DNA of 64,000 nt from Liolophura sinensis (taxonomy: Eukaryota; Mollusca; Polyplacophora; Chitonida; Chitonidae). The number at the start of each line of letters is the position of its first letter. Within the stretch, counting starts at the first letter, position 1. This document shows, one piece after another, positions 37,801 to 46,510 of this stretch. Where the stretch lies: NCBI RefSeq assembly GCF_032854445.1, contig NC_088307.1:17548001-17612000 (forward strand), in the 5' to 3' direction. Made by a program: the position numbers and the translations under genes. Under the pieces are notes generated by a model. The model was not told the DNA's origin and did no database searches. It saw only the letters and a program-made list of their open reading frames with translations.

Positions 37801-40800
37801 TACAAATAAAGCTGCACTGACTGTGATTATGTCAACACAAATTTAATGAGAATGGAGCTTCATGATAACATTTCTCAGCAGAAATATTAGTCTTTTGGGG
37901 CTCTGTTATGATATCTATTAACATTTTTCACATCGAAAGTTTCTCTACATCACCAATAGCTATATCTTAACACTGTTAATTTTATAACCCATCTACTTCT
38001 GATTTCTGACTTCTTTATTTATCTCATTGTTGTTCAACATTATGATCAAGAATTTTTTCACTTATACTAAGGCCGTGAGTCTTACGGTTGGAGGAAACAA
38101 GTGTGCTTGGGGTAAACCACCAACCTTTGACATGTTTCTGACAAACTTTCCCATGCAAGACATACAGACGTACATTCCCTAGCCATAAATTGTGTTTCTT
38201 TAAAATTTAACAGTATGTATTGTAACAGAATAACAGTATATCAGACGTCTTTACGAGACATCTTTATATTTATTTAACATTTCTAAATGCACCTGCTAAT
38301 ATTTCTATTTCCAAAACATCACTAAATACTAAGGACAGGTGGTTGTATGTGAATGACAGATAGCATAAATGCCACCTGAGCCTTAATGGGGGACCAATCA
38401 AATGCCCGCCCGTCAGACCTTGAAGCCATTTTACTGATGTCAAACGTTTGTTTCCCAGCTGATCATTGTGACGTCACAATGAAGACAGAATGGCATTACA
38501 CCACAGACTAATACACTTCAACATTGTAGACGTTGCGCAACAATCATTCTTTGACGCAGCAGTAGATCGAGGTTCTGCTTCACACTAGCGCCACCTTGTG
38601 GGATTAAAAACTATGTCACCTTTGTTCATGGATTATTTTCATAATTACTCCACCAGCAGGGAGAGGGTGTTTCTCCCCATTCTAGTATCCATGTTATTTT
38701 GCATGTAGTTGTAACTGGGCTAAAGTGTAGCTATGGTAAATTAACCAATGGGCCGTTTCCCACTTCCGTGTCTCACCTGCTGGTTGGGACAGTTCTGGGA
38801 CAGCAGTCATATTTGTCATTTGTCACTGTATAACTGTTTCTATGTATTGTTTTTGTTTTTCTCTGTGAAGGCCTTAGGGAAGAATAGTTTTGGACAAATT
38901 GACTGAACTGACCTTCAATAAATAAAGGTATTATTGTTATTCTAAATCAAACTACAACAGTTCCATGGTTTTAATGAATCATCTTACTTCCTGTTCTTGG
39001 ACTTACTTCGTTAACCTGCGATTTCTTCAACAAGAACACCTGACCGGAGCTGGTAGAGGCGATCTGCTCATACACCTTGAAACCTTCATGAGTTGGATCA
39101 TCACAATCTCCAGTCATCACAAACACAACCTGAACAACAACAACAACACAAGACAGGTGCCCTAATTCATCTAGTTTTTCAACCACCATTGCAACCAATA
39201 TTTTGAAACATTCTGACAGAACTATGGAGTGTTGAGAAATAACTGACACTGCTTTATGGAGATTAAATCTTTAGTAGCAGAAACAAATCATTCTAGCATC
39301 ATTTTCCTAATAAATGCATGCATAGAATCCACGGAAAAAAGTCCTTTAGTGGGTTGAAAAGGTTGAAGATTTACAGTACACTCATAGGCTAAAACATTCG
39401 ACAGAAGTAAGCAAAAGCATTCAGTTTTGACTGGTAATAATTGTATGAACAGATCCTCTAGAATTTGTTTCATGACAGCCTTTTATTTTGCACCCTTCAC
39501 TTTAAAAAAAGATATGTCACTCTCAAATTTGTATTACCTAGCCAAACCTTGGCACTGTCTACATCTAAATAAGGCTGCTCTAGTCTCTTTTTAACATAAT
39601 ATAAACCAATATGATTTGTAAAAACACTCACTGATTTATCTTTATCTCAAACTCTTGATAATGTCAAAAACTATTTGAAAGCTGCCTACCAGGAGTAAGA
39701 ATTTTATTCTGTACATTTTTGTTTTGAATTAATAATTCAAAACTTCAAACCACTATTGCAGAACAGAAAAAAATTCACAATATACATGTATATGTTTACT
39801 TTTGTGGCAGGTTTTTAAGTTTGATTAGCATTTCTTTGCAGTATTCAAAATGACATGTATTCACTGTACTAAACTCACTCAAATACTCTTAAGAATGGTG
39901 CAAAACACCAATGAAATAAATAAATATGGATTCAATTGGCAGTTACACTCAGATTAGTTGCAGAACAAAGTAATGGAAATGACTGCATCGGTAAGAGCTA
40001 GTACTAGAAAGTTATTTTGACATAATGTTACAGTTGGTCAGTTTATATCTAATGGCATCTAGAAGCACTGGCGTTCTGAAGTGCAACAATTTGCGCCAAC
40101 AGACTTCTGGTTTGAACTTTTAATGCTTTCAGGCATATTTTGTTATAAATCCTTAATCAGGACATTTTCACCTGTGCACAGTGAACCCACCTGGCTCTGT
40201 TTCTGCTGAATAAGGGACAGCACTTCTTCTGTGAGGTAGTAATCTTTGGAGCGGGCGTCCGTGAACACGTAGATAAAGGAATTGGGCAGGGAAACCTCCA
40301 GGGCTTTCTTTACAGCCCCCACGGTCATCTCTGGGCAGTCCCCACCCCCCTGGACATAGATATCTCGCAGGTGGAACTGGAACTTGTCCGGGTCTGTGGT
40401 TACTATCACAGGGCCGATCTCTGCCGGGCGAACAAACAACAGACAACTCGTGTAATTTGTGTTTACTGTACATGTATGACATGAATGCATGTCAACCAAA
40501 TATAATGAAATTCAGATTTACTGAAAATGATCTAGAATTTCACCCCCAAAAAGCGCATTTTAACAGGTAAATAAATAAGCTGGTGCTGAAACTTATATTT
40601 TTTTTCCATTAAGATAGGATCCTACCTTCCAAACAAAGCTCAAAATACGTTTCTAAGATCAGTACAATTCTCAGAATTGGGTAAAGGGTGCAACATAGTC
40701 ATGGGCGCATTTAGTAATGCAGTAACTTATTACAACAAAGACATGACTCAAAAATAAGTTGTTAGCAATCAAAGAAAAAACTTGTGCCAAAAAAAGTTAG

Positions 40801-43800
40801 TACGATAATTTTCACTGGTATTCACTGTTATTTTGAAACATCACAGTGATAGCATCTTCTTGTTACCTTGTTTAATTCTGCATCAAGAATCTAAGCAAAT
40901 TTTCATCGAGGAGTACTTTTAGGTAGTAAAAAAAATACTAGCAATGACTTAATATGTCAATATCCACATATAAGCTATAACCAGGAATGTTTTCAAAACA
41001 TCCACTAGACTCAGACATTTTACCTGTCTTGGTGACATTCTCAAAGTTAAAAACACAAAGCAAAGTGCCTATATATATATCTGTGGTATAAGTGACATGT
41101 CCTCTAATTTGACCATACATATATATACATGTGTGTGTTTATCCCGCATCAGACAAAATACTCCGCTTTTCACTGAACGGTCACATGGTAGACGTGTATA
41201 TTCTCGAATCCTGCAGACAACGTCAAATGTGTCTGCTGAGTAAGTTATCTCCCTTTGTTTGGTTGTGACAACAATGATCACATCACTGAAGCAGATACAT
41301 TTGTCTTCTGCACAGAAATAATGGGTCTTTTGCAGGATAAATTTGCTACATGGTTACTCAGTGAGATGGATACAGAAATATATGGTGTCAGTAACCTTCA
41401 CATTGGGCGTCATACGAGGATTACTGACACCATATATTTCCATATCCTATCACTGAGTAACCATGTAACTAATTGTGTCTGCGTACAGGTCTCATGGCAA
41501 AAATGACATGTATCTGCAGGAGTCCATGGTATGAGTCATATGCCAACGCTATAAACCTTGAACATAGTCCATGGTATGAGTCATATGCCAATGCTATAAA
41601 CCTTGAACATAGTCCATAGTATGAGTCATATGCCAATGTTATAAACCTTGAACATAGTCTATGGTATGAGTCATATGCCAATGCTATAAACCTTGAACAT
41701 AGACTATGGTATGAGTCATATGCCAATGCTATAAACCTTGAACATAGTCCATAGTATGAGTCATATGCCAATGTTATAAACCTTGAACATAGTCTATGGT
41801 ATGAGTCATATGCCAATGCTATAAACCTTGAACATAGACTATGGTATGAGTCATATGCCAATGCTATAAACCTTGAATGTAGTCTGTGGTATGAGTCATA
41901 TGCCAATGCTATAAACCTTGAACGTAGTCTATGGTATATTAACTGACAATGTGACAATACTTTATGCCTTGAATGTAGATGTGTGCATGACAATGTTCTA
42001 AGCCATATGAAAATGCTTTGCACTTGAACTTATATGTGCCTGAGTCTCTTACTCATGCTGATACGACACCACCTGACCTGCCCTGATAGGACACTTGGTA
42101 GAGCGTCCGCTTCTGGAGCGGTAGCTTTAGGGTCAATCCTGGGTCGAGTCACACCTAAGACCTTAAAAGAGGAAGTTGAAACTTCCTTGCTTGGTGTTCA
42201 ACATGAAGGGAATAGCGCAACGACTCGTTGACCTGTATCAGTATAATGGCTTGGGCGGGGTGGCTTACTTGCCTTCGGTAAGGCGTTTCAGTGAAGCAGC
42301 ACTAGAAAAAAGAGCGTTGGAAATCTGTCCCGCAACAAGGAGGCACAGTACATGCACTCTAAGGATTTCTTCGTCGTTGTCAGTGAGTGAAAAATTGTTA
42401 AGTACAACGTTAAAGCCCAAGCCCTTACTGACTTAGGACACCGCCTTACACCATGCAATGCAGTACAGGTAGCTATTGATTACATGTGCATGTGTCATGT
42501 ATCACTGCTGTTCATTTAGGGATGGGAGAGTCTTATCTTACACCCACATCCTACAAGTGTATTTTTTCAGCTGCAGGATAAGGTGTATATCCTGCAGCTT
42601 TCTGTATGTCATCAACAAAACAAGCATACTCTGTGCGTATGTATGCATGTATGCTTGAGGTTTAATGTCGTACTTAGCAATTTTTCAGTCATATGACAAT
42701 AAAGAGTCATTAGGTGAGTGTACATCTACTGTGTCCTCTTGTGGCAGGGCAAGTCCATGCTGCCACATTACTGCCGCCACTGAAGTTTCATGCCGAAGAC
42801 ACCAGACATGACACCCCACCCAGTCACATTATACTGACACCAGGCCAACCAGACATGTTTCTTTGCCATTGCCTCTGAGTGCTAAGCGCCAAGCGAGGCA
42901 GCAGTAAGTACCATTTTTGAAGTCTTTGGTATGACCTAACCCGGACTTCAATATCCATATACAAAAGCCTCATTCTACACATCTGTGCTGCTATTTTAAA
43001 GTTAAGACTCCAGATATTTTACTGACATTTTGAGTGCCTGAATTTGAGTGGACAATCAAGTGGTCAGTTTTATCTGGGGATTCCCATCCACCATCCACTC
43101 ACTCGGGTTACTATATTCAGAAACATGGCCGAAGACTGACTTTTTTTCACTGGGTTACCTCCACTTGCAGTGAAGACGACAGGAGGTGTTCAGTGAACTT
43201 CAGATGTCAGACATGCATTGTGTTGTAATTTTGCAGCCTACCATGTAATTTCAGTTCTGATGTGCAGATCATTTGGAATTACGAATACTGTTTAGGCTTC
43301 ACCTAATTACCTCCCTTGATGTCACTCTCACGTTTAAAAGTGTGCTTCGCTTAGATGGGATCTCAGAAAATTGCTAATGGCTGGGACTAAAATCACGGAT
43401 ATCTGTTATGTTAGTCCCAGCTGATGGCAAAGTGTCGAAGTTAAAGCGGCATATGGTAGTCAAAGATCTAGATTAAGGGCAGATTTTGATTTCAATCTTA
43501 TTTGGAATGCCCAGGAATAACATTATGCATTTTTAAAGTCCATTCGATGACAAATTCCAAATCCTCACCGTAACTAAATTCAACAGAAATCTAACGGCAA
43601 CCCTTAAGTTGAAAAACATCAACATCACTTATGATCTCTCGACATTTCCTTTGCACCCAAAGGCTGATATCATGTTTTTCTTACAATACGTTTCCCAGAA
43701 AATATTTGTCACTCTCCTGACATACCTTTCATCATGTATGCTTTAATAGGCGAGGTCTCACTTCTCATAGTTTCACGCCTTGAAAACTAATCTCAAGTTA

Positions 43801-46510
43801 ATATGTCATAATTGCCATCCTATAACAAGGGAGGTAATTCAGAGCAGGCCTATTCTCTTAATTTCCTTTCCTTTTCTTTTTTTTTTTTTTTTTTTACATA
43901 TAGGTCTATGGTATTTAGTTAGGAGTCACATGCAACTCAGTTTTGAAGTCAGCAGAACCAACTCAAAAATTCTAAATTTCTTTACATAGTTCTAAGCCAT
44001 GTGATGGGCCTCAGTAGCCAGGCAAACCAGAGCAACAAAAATTTTTTCCAAAAAATATAAAAAAATTAAAAAAAAAACCCAGAGAGATACTAATCATGGA
44101 GTTTTGGAAATAGTAGATCATCAGATATCACCCACATTACTTGAATGGATCTATTTACTATTGTCAAAACAATTATGGCATATTATGCCATATAAACATG
44201 AATGGGAGTGCTCACTGGTTTATTTGGCTAAATAGCTGTTCTTGCCATAGCACCAAGGTCACAGGTTCAAATCCAGCTTGGCTTATCCTGCGAGAGTTTT
44301 GTCAAGAGGTTTGCCAGGTACTTGGCTTATTCCAGACTCTCTTTCTCCACCCTTAAAACTGATCACTTTTGTACCATTGAAAAATTCTTGATCACAATGG
44401 AAAATAAAAAAATTTGCATGTAAATAAATGTAAATATTTAAGAAAGAGTGTTGCAGCCACATTGTGGGAAAACACGTAGTTGTGGATATGTAGGACATGG
44501 GCACTGGCTGCTCATTCATTCATGTTTTGACAGCACGTTTTACTCACAGCACAGCTGCAAGTGGTTGACCACAGAAACTGTCAACAACTCAGATGTTAGG
44601 CATTCCACTGACTGATGTTAAGTGTTGATTTTGACATAAGGAAGCTGGCATTTAACACCTATCACCAGAATCTGTGACACATCACAGCCTGTAGTGTGGG
44701 GGCATTCACTAGTTCCAACCCTCATCAAAACCTCATCAGGCTCTATTTCCTACACACATCAAACTTCATTTTTTCTTTCTTCCTTTGCATTTTTTTTTCA
44801 CTGTCCTGAAAAAGTACCATAAATCTTCTGAAGTTTTGCCCAGCCAAGAGCCTGGCCCTTGACCTTGACTCCCAAGCAATTACAATATTCTCTGTCAGAT
44901 TCAATACTTAGAGGCTTGGCCATAAAATGGTAATAACAATTAATAGCTTGAAGCTATTAATGGGAAAAATGAATTATATCATGGTATACATGTAATCAAA
45001 ATTTTGTGATAAAAATTAACATTTGAAAGAAGGGAAATCCCCCCATTACAGTTTTGCTTCAATTAGCCTGCGTACATCCATGTACTCTAATATTTGTGCA
45101 GCTCAGTTGGTTAGCACTAGCACAGCGTAATAACCCAGGAGCCTCTCACCAATGCCGTCGCTGTGAGTTCAAGTCCAGCTCCTGCTGCCTTCCTCTCCCG
45201 CTGTAAGTGGGAAGGTCTTCCAGCAGCCTGCAGATGGTTCTGGGTTTCTCCCGGGCTGTGCCCGGTTTCCTCCTACCATAATGCTGGCCACCGTCATATA
45301 AGTGAAATATTCTTGAGTATGGTGTAAAACACCAATCAAATAAATATATAAAATTCAAATTATAAATGAGATGTCAAAAGGAAAAAGGATATTTAAGGTA
45401 ATCTTTTCCATTTTTTAAAATTCTACAGCAGCATTTTTGAATCTGGTTTTATCTGCACGAATTATATCACGCCCACACAACCCTGTTTCAGTAAAATTCA
45501 ATTCACATGGCACAAATGTAACATAAAGCACATTCCAATTAAAATTCTCCAATCTGCACAAATGTAACGCGATCCCCTTGACATGGATCACATCCAGCCA
45601 TCTACACATGTATTACTCATTCTGAAGTTATGCCTTCATCAAAGCATTAATGTCTAACAAAACTAATTGAATTTGGTTCCTATAAACAGATTATGCTTGA
45701 CTGGCATTTAAAAAACAATTTTCAGAATGCCAATATTCCTCACAATGTCTCTCACTGCAGTTATGGCACTTGTCATATTTTAAATCTTAGAAATCATTTT
45801 CAAAACATTTCAAAACCAGCTTTTTCCAAAGTTTTGCATTAATAGTATTTTAACAAGAATTTTTCACTTTTACGACTTTAAAACTCAATTTCGAAAGTCC
45901 TTTTCAAAGTTTTAAAAATTTGCTATAGCCCATATTGTGTAATGAAACAATCTGTGACTCCTTGCATGAAGTACAGATAGACACAATCTATGTACCAGCC
46001 AATTTAGCTATGCACACACACTTCTGAGTCAGGAAGGATCCTTTCTTCAAAAACAGTAGGAAATAATATACATACAGCACATTTATGAACAAAACAATTG
46101 AAAAATTTTTGTTTAAAGAGAAGTTTAGTATTTGGAATCTCACCTGGGTCATGGAATGGCACAAGGACATAGTTGTATAGAGGTTTCTCCCGTCGTGCTA
46201 GCGTCGTCGCAAGGATTTTAGCAGCGCCCTCTATCACCTGCACGAGATCATCATACATTGACCCTGTGATGTCAAAGACAAATGCCAAGGAGGCTGCTCC
46301 ATGGGGGACCTGATCGGTAGTCAGAGGTTGTGACCCTGCGAGGTGAAAGGTCAAAACACTGGTCAAGAGGAAAAACAATATAAGCTGATGAACTAGAAGA
46401 TGACTTCTGGTCCCACTTAAAACTGGGTCACCATAATAGTCCCTGTGGCACGACTCCTTTGATGCCATACAAGGGCTAGCCAAACAATTAAGAGAATGTT
46501 TTTTGGTCAT
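24929..46510 (-). CDS. HMCN: hemicentin, 5' portion (11 coding exons, gene span)
   Basis: Secreted extracellular-matrix protein of the hemicentin/fibulin-6 family, acting in basement membranes and cell-cell attachment. Eleven exons join without a frame break into about 727 residues. In order they are: hydrophobic leader; VWA domain with the MIDAS-like FVFDITGSM and GGGDCPEM; the hemicentin-specific region after VWA; Ig1 (two exons), Ig2 (two exons) and Ig3 (one exon). Most boundaries after the VWA region are phase 1, as expected for Ig modules. Full hemicentins carry dozens of Ig domains plus EGF and G2F modules, so most of the gene is missing. The last exon ends in the donor GTGAGT at 24928, and the rest must lie beyond 24929, probably off the window. 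Introns carry several minisatellites and SINEs. The family identity is firm; HMCN1 versus HMCN2 orthology is not decidable. Confidence 0.95.
26311..26470 (-). mobile_element. SINE family 1 copy in hemicentin intron 10
   Basis: Antisense on the plus strand, from TTTATTTACTTATTTATTTG to GGCAGACCTTCTCATG. The tRNA-like head is missing. Confidence 0.8.
26572..26815. repeat. 23-bp minisatellite
   Basis: About ten copies of GTAACACAACACTCGCATGA-GCA with CAGGAG variants. It lies in hemicentin intron 10 between two SINE copies. Confidence 0.92.
26873..27008 (-). mobile_element. SINE family 1, 5'-truncated, with 14-bp target-site duplication
   Basis: Flanked by perfect copies of AGATGTAGTTTTGA at 26859-26872 and 27009-27022. 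It is in the same orientation as hemicentin, and its 5' end lies about 32 bp from the donor of exon 10. Confidence 0.92.
27041..27132 (-). CDS. HMCN: hemicentin exon 10: Ig2, second half
   Basis: [18 protein letters not shown] to VNVRVQ. Phase 2 to phase 1, with acceptor TTGACAG and donor CAAG|GTAAGG. A SINE is inserted about 32 bp downstream of the donor. Confidence 0.92.
27759..27985 (-). mobile_element. SINE family 1, nearly full length
   Basis: Runs from the TTTATTTATTTATTT tail to GAGGCCACAGAAGCCCC, the reverse complement of the SINE's 5' end. The middle is diverged. Confidence 0.8.
28023..28205 (+). mobile_element. MITE-like repeat, family A, copy 4
   Basis: Sense copy with GATTCTGAGAGTTCTATGGA and TTTTGTGACATTTATTTG. 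The ends TAAATTTCATCCATG and GTGGGTGAAATTTGA match the family's inverted-repeat ends. It lies in the GC-AG intron. Confidence 0.65.
28481..28664 (-). CDS. HMCN: hemicentin exon 9: Ig2, first half, ending at a GC donor
   Basis: [24 protein letters not shown] and LTWYRP are visible. Frame and alignment length to the next exon require the exon to end at ATAAG|GCAGGT, a GC-AG intron. The nearby CAG|GTTTTG would leave phase 0 and run into TAA in the next exon. Confidence 0.85.
28828..29061 (-). mobile_element. composite: SINE family 1 plus a 3' tail segment
   Basis: 28913-29061 is SINE body and tail. 28828-28912 is an extra segment (reverse complement TTTACTCTAGGCAATCTATT, then CCAGGCATATGAGTG) that is nearly identical by eye to the segments joined to SINE ends at 50381-50640. 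SINE and extra segment therefore occur as a unit at two loci. Confidence 0.8.
29062..29100 (+). mobile_element. SINE family 1 3'-end fragment, inverted relative to the neighbouring copy
   Basis: CTTGAGTATGGTGTAAAACT followed by CCAATCAAAAAAAAAA is the sense 3' end. With the antisense copy at 28930-28955 it could pair as a hairpin inside hemicentin intron 8. Confidence 0.75.
29263..29384 (-). CDS. HMCN: hemicentin exon 8: Ig1, second half
   Basis: [12 protein letters not shown] to [13 protein letters not shown], carrying the second Ig cysteine, then FLDVS. Phase 2 to phase 1, with acceptor TTTTACAG and donor AGCG|GTAAGA. Confidence 0.92.
29385..31474. other. hemicentin intron 7
   Basis: About 2.1 kb of AT-rich intron without a recognised element or ORF. 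Confidence 0.7.
31475..31692 (-). CDS. HMCN: hemicentin exon 7: Ig1, first half
   Basis: From [13 protein letters not shown] through ANLVCKVDS and VRWFKDG, the first Ig cysteine and tryptophan. Phase 0 to phase 2, with acceptor TTTTATAG and donor TACGA|GTAAGG. Confidence 0.9.
31812..31886. repeat. compound microsatellite (ATCG)n-(ATCT)n-(TTTC)n
   Basis: Three different tetranucleotide tracts follow one another in hemicentin intron 6. Confidence 0.95.
32305..32491. mobile_element. MITE-like repeat, family B, copy 3
   Basis: Begins TACCCTAATTCCTTATTCC and ends GGTTGAAAAATTACAGTA. It shares GAATATGCTTGAATAAACAC with copy 2. Confidence 0.7.
32707..32891 (-). CDS. HMCN: hemicentin exon 6, with 5' end inside a minisatellite
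   Basis: Phase 1 to phase 0, coding for [20 protein letters not shown] to FFYVK, which matches the family's segment before Ig1. Acceptor TGTACATCAG|GTATTCCC, donor AAG|GTATTT. The first 20 exon bases and the 31 intron bases before them are exactly one unit of the adjoining 51-bp array. Every array unit therefore offers a copy of this acceptor, and reading upstream units stays in frame while units remain 51 bp long. Confidence 0.9.
32871..34580. repeat. 51-bp minisatellite carrying copies of a hemicentin splice acceptor
   Basis: About 33 units. Read on the hemicentin strand, a unit is GTATTCCCACCCATGTGTTG, TGTATTTACCTGTGCTG, TTTGTGTACATCAG. The first 20 bases are the first 20 of exon 6 and the last 31 are the intron end. 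51 is a multiple of three, and all three frames on this strand lack stops, so minus-strand ORFs reach 647 codons. Shortened units (lost AAACAG or GAATACC blocks) occur, mainly farther from the exon. Confidence 0.95.
34581..35168. other. remainder of hemicentin intron 5
   Basis: No supported feature between the array and the SINE. Confidence 0.5.
35178..35347 (+). mobile_element. SINE family 1, 5'-truncated, with target-site duplication
   Basis: Sense copy ending CACCAATCAAATAAACAAAT. Flanked by TTGCACTGA at 35169-35177 and 35348-35356. Confidence 0.85.
35440..35664 (-). CDS. HMCN: hemicentin exon 5: hemicentin-specific region
   Basis: Contains [20 protein letters not shown] and [11 protein letters not shown]. 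Phase 1 on both sides, with acceptor GCCACAG and donor AAAG|GTATTG. The following intron holds the 51-bp array. Confidence 0.9.
35846..36030 (-). mobile_element. MITE-like repeat, family A, copy 5
   Basis: Antisense copy with CCAGTAGGACATCATGC and AAGAACTCTCAGAATC blocks matching the copy at 9350-9560. It lies in hemicentin intron 4. Confidence 0.65.
36068..36488. repeat. 22-bp minisatellite
   Basis: About 19 copies of TGTGTAGGCCTATTTGTGAA-CA with GGACT and GCATAGG variants. A block of several variant units appears twice, which suggests segmental amplification. It lies in hemicentin intron 4. Confidence 0.95.
36790..37011 (-). mobile_element. SINE family 1 with intact tRNA-like head and target-site duplication
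   Basis: Reverse complement begins GGGGCCTCCATGGCTCAGTT, an A-box-like tRNA start, and continues through CCAGGAGCCTCTCACCAATG to the 3' tail. Flanked by TGCCACTTG at 36781-36789 and 37012-37020. The body has an internal deletion. Confidence 0.9.
37265..37436 (-). CDS. HMCN: hemicentin exon 4: hemicentin-specific region
   Basis: From [17 protein letters not shown] to SLWDPRG. Phase 0 to phase 1, with acceptor TTTACAG and donor AGAG|GTATAA. Confidence 0.9.
37532..37720 (+). mobile_element. SINE family 1, 5'-truncated, with target-site duplication
   Basis: Sense copy ending in a long AAAT tail. Flanked by CAATATTATA at 37522-37531 and 37721-37730. It lies in hemicentin intron 3. Confidence 0.9.
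38008..38160 (-). mobile_element. SINE family 1, strongly diverged copy
   Basis: Recognisable only by order of blocks: TTATTTATCTCATTGTTGTT, CAAGAATTTTTTCACTTATA and the GGAGGAAAC region. Confidence 0.5.
38161..39006. other. remainder of hemicentin intron 3
   Basis: Somewhat more GC-rich than its neighbours near 38380-38620. No exon or element is recognised. Confidence 0.4.
39007..39129 (-). CDS. HMCN: hemicentin exon 3: end of VWA
   Basis: Forty-one codons, phase 0 on both sides, from [11 protein letters not shown] to KKSQVNE. Acceptor TTGTTCAG, donor GAA|GTAAGT. A MITE-like repeat begins about 30 bp upstream of the acceptor. Confidence 0.95.
39159..39378. mobile_element. MITE-like repeat, family B, copy 4
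   Basis: Begins near GCCCTAATTCATCTAG and ends GGTTGAAGATTTACAGTA. It sits directly upstream of the acceptor of hemicentin exon 3. Confidence 0.7.
39379..40190. other. remainder of hemicentin intron 2
   Basis: Contains a 3'-end fragment of SINE family 1 at about 39888-39930 (AAAACACCAATGAAATAAAT). Nothing else is supported. Confidence 0.5.
40191..40420 (-). CDS. HMCN: hemicentin exon 2: VWA core
   Basis: Starts after CCCGGCAG with [14 protein letters not shown] and includes [11 protein letters not shown] and [15 protein letters not shown], strongly conserved hemicentin VWA segments. It ends in phase 0 at CAG|GTGGGT. Confidence 0.95.
40530..40710 (-). mobile_element. MITE-like repeat, family A, copy 6
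   Basis: Antisense copy from GAATTTCACCCCCAAAAAGC to ATAGTCATGGGCGCATTTA, with the AAGCTCAAAATACGTTTCTA block. Confidence 0.65.
41140..41520. repeat. foldback element, related to 61000-61215
   Basis: 41349-41396 and 41421-41468 form a long imperfect inverted repeat with TACATGGTTACTCAGTGA at the left end and its complement at the right. Weaker symmetry extends outward to a GCAGATACAT-type motif on each side. The left part (CAAAATACTCCGCTTTT, GGTCACATGG, TTTGCAGGATAAATTTG) matches a second copy in ACTR5 intron 7. A MITE-like class is likely. Confidence 0.75.
41521..41945. repeat. 45-bp minisatellite
   Basis: About nine copies of GTCCATGGTATGAGTCATAT, GCCAATGCTATAAACCTTGA, ACATA. The 45-bp unit is a multiple of three and yields a spurious 184-codon minus-strand ORF. 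It lies in hemicentin intron 1 next to the foldback element. Confidence 0.95.
42078..42435 (+). mobile_element. tRNA-derived SINE, family 2, copy 1
   Basis: Head with A-box-like TTGGTAGAGCGTCC and B-box-like GGGTCAATCCTGGGTCGAG, a tRNA-unrelated body (AAAAGAGGAAGTTGAAACTT, GACCTGTATCAGTATAATGG) and a tail near AAGTACAACGTTAAAGCCCA. A second copy is at 58690-59038. Confidence 0.88.
42436..44215. other. hemicentin intron 1, middle part
   Basis: Poly-T near 43877-43896. No gene or complete element is recognised. Confidence 0.45.
44220..44400 (+). mobile_element. possible third tRNA-derived SINE
   Basis: CACAGGTTCAAATCCAGCTT resembles a B box preceded by a tRNA-like stretch, followed by a body ending in ACCATTGAAAAATTCTTGAT. 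Only one copy is seen here. A similar B-box string occurs at about 51709-51723. Confidence 0.4.
44401..45095. other. hemicentin intron 1, no recognised feature
   Basis: AT-rich intronic sequence only. Confidence 0.5.
45096..45352 (+). mobile_element. SINE family 1, full-length-like copy
   Basis: The best copy for the family's layout: A-box-like GCTCAGTTGGTTAGCACT, then CCAGGAGCCTCTCACCAATG, B-box-like GAGTTCAAGTCCAGC, body, and the 3' end AAACACCAATCAAATAAATA. The head identifies it as tRNA-derived. Confidence 0.92.
45353..46143. other. hemicentin intron 1, segment next to exon 1
   Basis: No supported feature. Confidence 0.5.
46144..46510 (-). CDS. HMCN: hemicentin exon 1: leader and start of VWA
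   Basis: ATG at 46510, or the next in-frame ATG at 46468, precedes a hydrophobic run ([17 protein letters not shown]) that should be the signal peptide. Starting at 46468 gives the more usual short N-region. The VWA strand with DITGS follows. It ends in phase 1 at CCAG|GTGAGA. Confidence 0.9.

Noticed and set aside
41469-42023. 184-codon minus-strand ORF with [12 protein letters not shown] repeats
   Set aside because: It is a by-product of the 45-bp array in hemicentin intron 1.
42078-42150. Functional tRNA gene
   Set aside because: It is the head of SINE family 2, repeated at 58690 with the same non-tRNA body.
45096-45180. Functional tRNA gene
   Set aside because: The A- and B-box-like segments belong to a dispersed SINE. 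The acceptor-stem pairing and anticodon loop of a tRNA are not evident.
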